64,000 bases of DNA from Diplolepis rosae (Eukaryota; Arthropoda; Insecta; Hymenoptera; Diplolepididae). The DNA lies in NCBI GenBank assembly GCA_030998225.1, contig JAPYXD010000056.1, forward strand, positions 744,001-808,000, in the 5' to 3' direction. The position numbers and the translations under genes are program-made. Below are positions 56,360 to 64,000 of the stretch, in pieces. Position 1 is the stretch's first letter, and each line of letters begins with the position of its first letter. Below the pieces are notes generated by a model. The model made no database searches and was not told where the DNA came from. It was given only the letters and a program-made list of their open reading frames with translations.

Positions 56360-56985
56360 GTTCATTGCAAAAATACACATGATTTTTCGAAAAAACGTGG
56401 CAATATTGCTGGGGGTGGTAGGACAGTGAAAAATAAGTGGGGTTTCCTCAATAAACTTTTGCCAAAGTAGTTTTTTTTCTAGATAGCAATAAACGCCGAA
56501 GTTAAATAAACTACCTTGCGTATTTGTCTGTTCCGTGCATAATAACATGATATTAATCATAAAATATCTTAAAAATGGTGCACGATGGCGACTTTTACTA
56601 GAAGTATCTTTTTCGTATAAAATCGGACGATCTTTCAATTTCTTTAACTTTTATGTCCACAAACCTAACCTGAAAAAAGTTATGAAGGAAAGTTGGTCGT
56701 GATCATTGTGTAAATGGCGCCGGTTACGAGCTACGGAGGTGTGGGTTCTTTCAGTCGATTCAGCGACCCCGAAAACATTTGGCCACAAAGTTCCAATCGA
56801 ATATCATTCTTACTTTTCACGCAATTGAAAAAATGAAGTACTTGTAATTTTTAACGCACTGTATCTTGAAAACAAACTACTTTTGGCAAAAGTTCATTAA
56901 GAAAACCCCACTTATTTTTCACTGTTCTATGACTCTCAGCAATATTGCCACGTTTTTTTGAAACACTGTGTATAATGTAGTTTAG
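56360..56985. mobile_element. MITE with about 100-bp TIRs
   Basis: Left arm about 56372-56475 and right arm about 56872-56985 are reverse complements (AAAAAACGTGGCAATATTGC, AAAAATAAGTGGGGTTT, AACTTTTGCCAAA). Outer ends resemble ACACAGTGTTTC. No coding sequence is convincing in the spacer. Confidence 0.75.
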
Positions 56986-58125
56986 AACTGCAACATTTTA
57001 GGAACCCTAATTGATGAAAAAACTGAAATCAAGTATTTACAAAGATGAAGAGTAAAGATAATTTATTGACTCTTCTAAGCGAAGTTTAAACGTGGTATTA
57101 CATTGTAACATTGTAAGACAGTACACTGAAAAAACGTATGGTTGCAGGCACTATGTACTGCTTGTTCGCACTATGCTATATGGTCGTGAGCCATATACAA
57201 GTTGTATTTAGAGTCCAACGATATTTCATAGGCGCAGCGGCTATGTACCACATTGCTGGTGCTACGTTCGGATGGTAGCTATCCAGCATAGTGGCGTCAG
57301 GCATGCAAGACAAAGGGATGTAAAATATGTGCATAATTATTTTGTTTCTTTTCAATTTCATTCAGTCTCTGAGTAACTTTTATAGTACATGAAAGCGACA
57401 ATTATAAATAAAGAATAATAAATAACAATAAATCATGAACTTTATTTCGAATAAGAAAATTGTTTAATCTGTAAATGTAAATTATATTCGAAATTTGAGA
57501 TTCATATTGTTATTTTATCATAATTTTTAGTTCGTTTATTTTATTATATGTTTGTATATAAATTTCGCATCATACATTATGTGAATGATTATTTTCATAT
57601 TGTTTAAAAGTTAATGGATTTTAATGATTGTTTTTCATTCATTCGTTTTTTATATTTACTATAAACGAACATTAATTTTTTCCCCCGCAATTTTATTACA
57701 TATGTTACATGTTGAAATTTCAACGTCTGAAGAAATTAGTTTAACACTCGGAACTGTTGAGTGCATGAAATCCAAAGGTTATAATAAGAATTCTTGAAAA
57801 ATATAGTATGCAAGGATCATAAATATAATATCTAGCAAACATTTAAAAATCCCTGAATCTTAAAGGAACACATGGGACATAGGCAAATTTTCTAATCAAG
57901 AATTTATTCGAAATAGAACACTTGTGGTACATAAATATGAACTTATCTAATTATCAATATTATCTATAGAACTTATTTACTAATATTGTTAATTGACCGA
58001 ATATAATTTTTTCGCGAAATTGATGCATTTGCGCGCACACGTATCATGCGTTAGAGCATGCAGCGAGCCTGTAGATAATTGTAGCGCCTATGCGATCGCA
58101 TCGGCGTTACAAGTACTTTTGCTAA
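56986..58125. other. AT-rich intergenic stretch
   Basis: No gene. A less AT-rich patch at 57140-57310 has short mirrored words (CACTATG, CCATATA) but no clear element. Confidence 0.45.
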
Positions 58126-58235
58126 TACTCATGTGAAGTGGGGACCCCGGTTCGAATCCGGGCCGAGGCAGAGTTTTTCGTTCTTCAGTTATTTGTCTGG
58201 AAGAACCATTTATTTTCTCTATTTAACAATAGTTG
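58126..58235 (+). ncRNA. 5'-truncated tRNA-like SINE unit 5
   Basis: Begins within the anticodon-like arm (CATGTGAAGTGG), has a perfect B box GGTTCGAATCC (58150-58160), acceptor CCGAGGC, and the same tail as the 48.8-kb unit (TTATTTGTCTGGAAGAACC, TTTATTTTCTCTATT). 5' truncation is the usual fate of reverse-transcribed SINEs. Confidence 0.7.
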
Positions 58236-58689
58236 AACTTTCACTTTATAAATGTCAGTTTTTGAAATTATTCTTCGTCAAAAAGAAAATAAATCTCACA
58301 GATCTACCTTTGGCGGTATCGCATGCTTCCAAGTGAAATACACATTTCCACCAATTTTTATTAATCAATCTGAAAATTTGCAGAAACCTTTCGCCAATAG
58401 TGAGGAACAAATGTCTTACTGGAAGTTGTTTAAACTTTGAAGCTCACTCGATAGTTTTTGCCGACTAAACTGATAAAAACGTGATTATCGATCTGTCGTA
58501 ATTAGAAATTAAATATTATTTATTGACACACAATGTGCAAACCAAGTTTAAAACAGTTTCAATAATATTCGACTTATTTATGACAATTTATTTTTCAAAA
58601 CGTAATTAAATTTGAAGACAAATTGTTTCATTTTATCATGTATATGTTATATGCCCCATTAGGCCGTACATTTTAAACTCAAAAAAATT
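58236..58689. other. Intergenic, no gene seen
   Basis: The frame at 58133-58336 continues out of the SINE and is not a gene. Confidence 0.4.
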
Positions 58690-59950
58690 TAGTTTTTCTC
58701 TAGCAAGAGATGCTTGCCCGAGACTTAGACTTCAGACAACTCGAGGATTCCGAAAGTCCTACGTGTGAAGGGTGTTCTCGGAAAAGTATCTCCTCACTCG
58801 CTCCTTGGCAATAGTTTAACGAGACACGACCACCCCCTTCACCCGCCTGCCCTCTCGCACAGGATTTTTCTCCTTGCAGTGAAAGGCGAGAGAATTGGTG
58901 AGCGAAGGAGAAAGCGGGAGCGGTCCCTTCTGAGTTTATCTCTTCCTAATTGGGCCTTGCTAAGCGAGTAGAAAGAAACGGACGAATTCTGCTACTAGAG
59001 TGACAAGGATGAGGAGCACGATTCATTCCTTCCAGCGTAGGAAAAGTGTTACGAAGTGCAAAGGAAAGGAAACTTTGTACTTCAAACCTATAATCCTTCC
59101 TCGTTCTTATAGAAATTAAAGAAGAGGGAAGTCGACCCTTTCTCGGAATTGCCATGCCAAGGCCAGGATTGAGGCTTTTCTTGCTGCAAAGCAACCAACT
59201 ACGATACAGTACACCCGGGTGCCTTTCTGTTGACAGGAAAAAAATCCCCTTGCCACTCGAATTCCAGGGAATCACTAGAGGAGCGAGCGGAGCGTCATGA
59301 GTCGCCTACTACGACAGGATTGTACATCATGCCACAAGGTACCACGCCACCTCGTCGCCAACCTAGAACCCCGACGGAGAACATTACGCCCCGACGCCAT
59401 CTCGCTGCACTGTGAGACCGGGTAGAGGATAAGCAACCACGGAGCCTACGAGGAGCCTGGACGAACTATTGAACTCCCTGATTTGGGATCTGAAGCTCAC
59501 CTGCTCGCTGATCCATCTTAATCCGGAATATGTGACCAGAAAGTCCCCGGTTCTTAGCCCACTTCGCTCCGTACCCTGCGTTTTATTCCCGGTGCGAAAA
59601 ATTAACGATATGACACCTCCAACTCGGCTGGCCATCTCGAAGATCAAGACTAGAACAGCGCCCGGCAAGCGAATACCATCATACCACTTCCACAAGATCC
59701 CGGAGTACGTCAGAGAGTCGCACGCCCTTGCAGGCCTCCTACCAAGCCAGGAGAGCTCACTACGCGCATCCTCGGCAACCCAGATAGGCCCCGCCTAGCG
59801 CCTAGCCACCTCACGCGACATATTGTCCCCCGTACTAAGTCTAGAGGCTAGCCTTGTATACCAACGAGAGAAATAAAAGGCAATAAACTGGCAGAAATTT
59901 ACCAGAAGTTCATCGCATTCTACATGAGAAAAGCTGTCACTCTGTAGGGA
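58690..59950. other. GC-rich island, unidentified
   Basis: Markedly GC-richer than its surroundings, with AATAAA-type signals at 59871-59888. Composition resembles the solo LTRs at 39.8 and 44.3 kb, so an LTR or leader of an LTR element is plausible. I could not find TG...CA ends with a duplication. Frames on both strands (59230-59415, 59469-59798, complement 59384-59695) overlap and have no motif. Confidence 0.35.
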
Positions 59951-60503
59951 ACCTCACGCAGTTACAAAAAGGTGTCATTATCTTTGGACCTAAATAACGT
60001 TATCAAAGATTATGTAAAATGGTTTAGCTTGGTTTTAACTTAAATTGTTATTGATTGTATTCAATTAATTTTTTTACAGTCTGAACATTTCCCTCTGTGA
60101 CTTGGACCCTTCGGCGATTTTAAAATAGTTTATTGAGTGATTACAATCAAATTATTATTGTTTACACAGTTATTACTATTAAAAAAGTATTATATTGCAA
60201 AACATTAATGGTGGTATTTGTAAAAACTGTAGGGATAAACATTTCATGATGATACAGAAAAAAGGTAGAGATCTATCAAACCAGACACTTTTCAAATAGT
60301 AAAAATAATTAAGTTTTTTTTTATCACTATAATTACCTTAAAACGTAGGCATCGACTTGATCATTTCGAGAAAAGCTGATAATTTCGCATCGTACGATCT
60401 TCAGTAACGATTCCCATTTTTGCCTGAAATGAACCACAGTTTTAGATACATTGATACAAATTATATATATAATTATATAATTAATATAATAATAATATAA
60501 TAA
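59951..60503. other. Intergenic with TA-rich run
   Basis: No gene. A TA-rich run at 60460-60500 is mirrored at 63461-63494. Confidence 0.45.
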
Positions 60504-63460
60504 TGTTACGTCCCGAGCAAAAGGCGAGGGTAGTTTGGATTTTTGGATATAAGGGAGGAGGTTAGCTGATTATATCAGGTTGTTAAGGCCTAATAATTTA
60601 TTTTTGTTTGTGGGTACGTTGTCACTTGTCAGGTCTATGGGCCCTGAGTTGTTCACAATGATAATAAAACACTGAATTTATGAATATGTAAGATAATTTA
60701 TTATTAATAAAAAAGTTGTTGCATAAGTTTTCACACAGGATGGTACTTAGGTGGTAACTTACTTGTCTACCTCTTAAATTAGAGGGCAAAAGAGAGAATT
60801 GTCGTTTTTTACTCCTATTATTGCAAGTCAACGGCACAAATCCTTGCAGGATAGTCGGGTTTCGTTTGAGTCTCCGTGAAGTAGAAAAACAACGATAAAT
60901 TTCGCAGGAGGTATGGTGTAAGGGATGCAAGTCCACCAGCAACTGATGTGATTAATTATCCGCTTACGTATCTTGCTAAGTACACGAGAAATGAATCAAA
61001 CATGCACTTGTTAACAAGATAGGTTAGTTCGTCCCGATTTCAGAAATGAATCACTATTAACCGACACGACTAAATACGACGATACACGTAATCCAAAGGA
61101 ACTATCTAGCACTACGGTTTCCGGACTTGCACCACTTAAGGACCTGGGATTTTATTTACCAAGTACCGAATGTAGAGTTGCTCATAGAAATCCAATGAGA
61201 CTTACGTTTATCGAAGGGTCTGCTCACGACGTTGAATTACCGGTCCGGACCTAACAACCGTACAACTGTTCGGAACTTAATGACAAACCACCAGAGGTAA
61301 ATCTGGGGTATATATACTATTGATTCTTCTATTGCCCAATTTTATATCTAGTTTCCAAATAAATGCATTTTTAATTACTTATTTCTGCATTTATTTGTCT
61401 ATGATTTATATCACTTATTTTACGAAGTATGATCATTAATTGATTGCCAATGATCAGTCAATCAATTCCTTATCTATGATCCATAATCAATAATCGATTT
61501 TCATTCATTGATCGTGATCGACTTATTGGCAATCAATACATAATGGCGCTAATATTGATCAATACTATGTTACTACCCGAGATATTAATAATAGTTGTGA
61601 TATAATGTTAATACAATATTAATATTAATATAATAATGCTTATAATATTTAGACATTATATTTAATGAGGCTGTGCTGATAACTTCTCATTCTCTCATTA
61701 GGTTATTAGCACAGCGTTACTACTTTATCGGCATGCGGTGTGAGTTACTGGCTCATTACCACGGGTGCAATTACCATATAGACTGAGTGCTGTTCTTCTT
61801 TCAGGTAAAAGCACCAATAGCCGGACGTCTGAGGAAATGTCATTCAATTTTTTGTATTGATCGTTCTAAATGTGATGCGGAATCAAGAATTGCCGCGATT
61901 ATTTTGATGTATGTGTCCTCCCTACTATAACAAAAAGTCCAGAGTTATGTTAAATCTGAATAATCCATTTTAATAATTCTTTTCATTAAATAATGCTCTG
62001 GAGCCAATTGCCGGACGGGTAAAGTGAATTGATCCAATAGCCGGACAGCGCTGCACCAATACTCGGACAAGAGAATATTATAATTTGATTGATATGGATT
62101 TGATATTTTTTAAGCATAATAAACACTGGGAAATATTTACGGAAACATTTTTTAGGTCTGCGCTTATAAAAAAAAAGTATTGAAAAGATTTTACAAATAG
62201 AATATATTATATTTAGAGCTTGCAGCACTAATTTTCAATCGTTTTTGCCTTATATCCTCAATCGCATTAATAATATCCGCTTTGGTATAAAGCTTTTTAA
62301 TATTTTTTTCTGATACTTTTTCCATGATCTATAATAAAGACAGCAAATACATAAAACCCAGAAAATACATATGTTAAAATGAAAATACTTTCTCAAAATA
62401 TCAGATTTTCAGAAAATCCATAATTCAAACATTATTTCTTTAAAAAATTATTCATTATCAATCATACTTTATCATTATTATTGAAAATTATCATTCAAAA
62501 GGATCGAAAAGTGGGGAAATTTCACTCTGAAATCCATATTTTCATTGTTCTTAATGTAAAATCAACAAGAAAATAAACGTCAAATGTCAATTGAGGTTGG
62601 ATTTCATATTTGACTAATTAAAATATGTTTAAAGTAATTTACCTAATATTTTATCAGATAGATATCTTCTATGAATTGAAAACAATCAAATACTTACCAC
62701 ATTTCTCGAAAATATCAACAGCACTTTTTAAAATTCGCATTCGTTTTTGTAATAACCTTTTCGTCCGGTGACTAGAGCGAAAACAAAATAAGTGCAATGT
62801 AACTCCGGACACGCGTGCGGTTATTAGGCAAAACGAATATTCATTGACCTAATAACCGGATTTAGAATATTGAATTAAAGTAAAATTTTTTTTAATTTTG
62901 AAAAATATTATGATGTAGATAAAGCATTTGACTTCAGTGTAACACGTATTAAAATGAAAAATGAGGGTAAATGTAAATGTTATTTGCTTAACAAAGACAA
63001 CGTGTCAGTTAGTTTATAGAGCAGATTTCGCTACATTTCGACCAGCCTTGTGCTTCAGTAGAGAAATTTTTTTTTCTTGGCGAAGTTTTAATTTCGAATT
63101 TAACAAATTTTTCACTTTTTTAAAGTGTACGTTTCGAGGTTTGTATACGGTACACCAAAATAGCGATAGGTGATTCGTAAATCTCTAATTTTGAGAAAAA
63201 TTCATGGCTCTGTCCGGCTATTGGGTACCGTCCGGCTATTGGTGCTTTTACCTTATCACTTATTACCGTGTGTCAAACCGATTCGTCGACGTGTGGTAAC
63301 ATTGGTTTACCTTATGCGCACAGCTACCCGGTCCATATGATAATTCACCATAGCAACACTTATTATATTTAAATAATTCCTTCCTCGCTCTCCTTGGTGT
63401 GTGGCGTGTTGCCCTTGCACAGGGGCAATGTAAAAATTTTAAAGTTACTGGGATGTAACA
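60504..63460. mobile_element. Probable solo LTR split by a TIR element
   Basis: Starts TGTTACGTCCCGAGC, ends GGGATGTAACA; ATAA lies on both sides (60500-60503, 63461-63464), though in TA-rich DNA this is weak. Taking out the 1449-bp nested element leaves about 1.51 kb, the size class of the other large LTR family here, but with no sequence match to it. TGTTAC...GTAACA ends are typical of Ty3/gypsy LTRs. A frame on - (60942-60622) has no motif. Confidence 0.45.
61804..63252. mobile_element. 1449-bp TIR element with repeated end motif
   Basis: Perfect 24-bp inverted ends beginning GGTAAAAGCACCAATAGCC at 61804-61827 and 63229-63252. The motif CCAATAGCCGGAC or close variants recurs inside (about 62008, 62033, 62054, and complement at 63212), so the ends are made of repeated sites. 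No transposase motif; short frames only (62228-61986 on -, 62961-63173). No clear target duplication. Superfamily unknown. Confidence 0.75.
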
Positions 63461-63464
63461 ATAA

Positions 63465-64000
63465 TAATTAATAATTATATAATTATATATATAACCGGAA
63501 AGGCCATCGATTTTACTCTCAAAATTATAATACCGGTAACACCATATCTAAAAAATGATCAATTATTTCATTAATTTCAAAAATTAGGACAATATTTTAA
63601 TGATTGAGACGGTCGATCTTCCCCCACGCATATATTCTAGTTTTATCTGATCACGAAATAACGAAAAAACAATGCATTCGACACCGCACGAGAAAGAAAC
63701 CAAGAGCTGGCTCCAAAAGCGTGGTGACATTATCAGACTGTCTATTTTGAGCTAGAAATACTAAAAAAAAAGGCGACCACACGGCCATGGCCACCAATGA
63801 AGGACAAAACAAGAGCAACAAAAAGGGCTTCTCAGAATTAATAAATCCTTAAATTTACCTGCGAAAAGACTGCAAACAAACAAATTTGCACGTTAGGTAC
63901 AAACTAATATTTGCATATGCATATTCATTTTAACGTGTTATAAATCAAACATAAGATGAATACGATATTATATTTAACTAACCAGACTCATCAGAGCATT
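63465..64000. other. Intergenic to window end
   Basis: AT-rich; nothing recognised. Confidence 0.45.

Noticed and set aside
57176..57361. 61-codon frame on -
   Set aside because: No motif, isolated, in AT-rich DNA.
59230..59798. Frames of 61-109 codons in the GC-rich island
   Set aside because: Mutually overlapping on opposite strands without domains; composition explains them.
1..64000. CRISPR array, operon or bacterial gene cluster
   Set aside because: No regularly spaced short repeats with unique spacers, spliced frames are present, and all coding remnants are eukaryotic mobile elements.

Overview
This window looks like arthropod, most likely insect, heterochromatin-like intergenic DNA. 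It is AT-rich and its coding remnants are eukaryotic mobile-element families (Ty3/gypsy, Jockey and R1-type LINEs, several mariner lineages, a hAT-like MITE, a CACTA-like transposon, tRNA-derived SINE-like units). I found no intact host gene, no rRNA, and no bacterial organisation (no operons, ribosome binding sites or CRISPR). Species cannot be named from this alone.

Layout. 1-7.8 kb: a decayed Ty3/gypsy retrotransposon on + (gag, zinc knuckle, protease, RT, RNase H, integrase), interrupted at 3.93-5.87 kb by an R1-type LINE with a readable target duplication. 8-18 kb: a dense nest of mariners (8.0, 13.0, 14.4 and 15.4 kb), fold-back repeats, two LINE tails and a 519-bp hAT-like MITE holding a 180-bp palindrome. 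18-22.6 kb: mostly empty AT-rich DNA with a SWIM-family first exon, a fold-back element and a THAP-like remnant. 22.76-30.21 kb: a 7.45-kb CACTA-like transposon with two genes on the same strand, a Tnp2-like transposase (709 codons, four stops, no frameshift) and a second gene resembling DUF4806 proteins whose first two exons are still open. 30.2-35 kb: a second copy of a fold-back repeat, a SWIM zinc-finger pseudogene with a clean intron, and a solo LTR carrying a small TIR element with a captured coding piece. 37.5-44.8 kb: a mariner relic, a Jockey LINE split by a second copy of the same 1.5-kb solo LTR, then a different 540-bp solo LTR. 45.6-49.8 kb: MITEs, a mariner and a cluster of tRNA-like units. 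49.8-57 kb: a 2.2-kb fold-back element with arms of about 665 bp, a 2.3-kb TIR element with a nested LINE, a mariner and a MITE. 57-64 kb: sparse DNA, a GC-rich island, and a probable solo LTR of about 1.5 kb with a nested 1449-bp TIR element.

How the parts relate. These elements are parasites layered on one another rather than a pathway. Nesting gives relative ages: gypsy is older than the R1 LINE, the Jockey LINE older than the solo LTR, and the composite repeat older than mariner copy 2. The most informative points are the two-gene CACTA-like element, the repeated creation of mariner derivatives of about 925 bp that have lost catalytic residues, the long palindrome, and three solo LTRs (plus one candidate) with legible 4-bp target duplications. 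All domain assignments come from reading motifs by eye; no database search was run.
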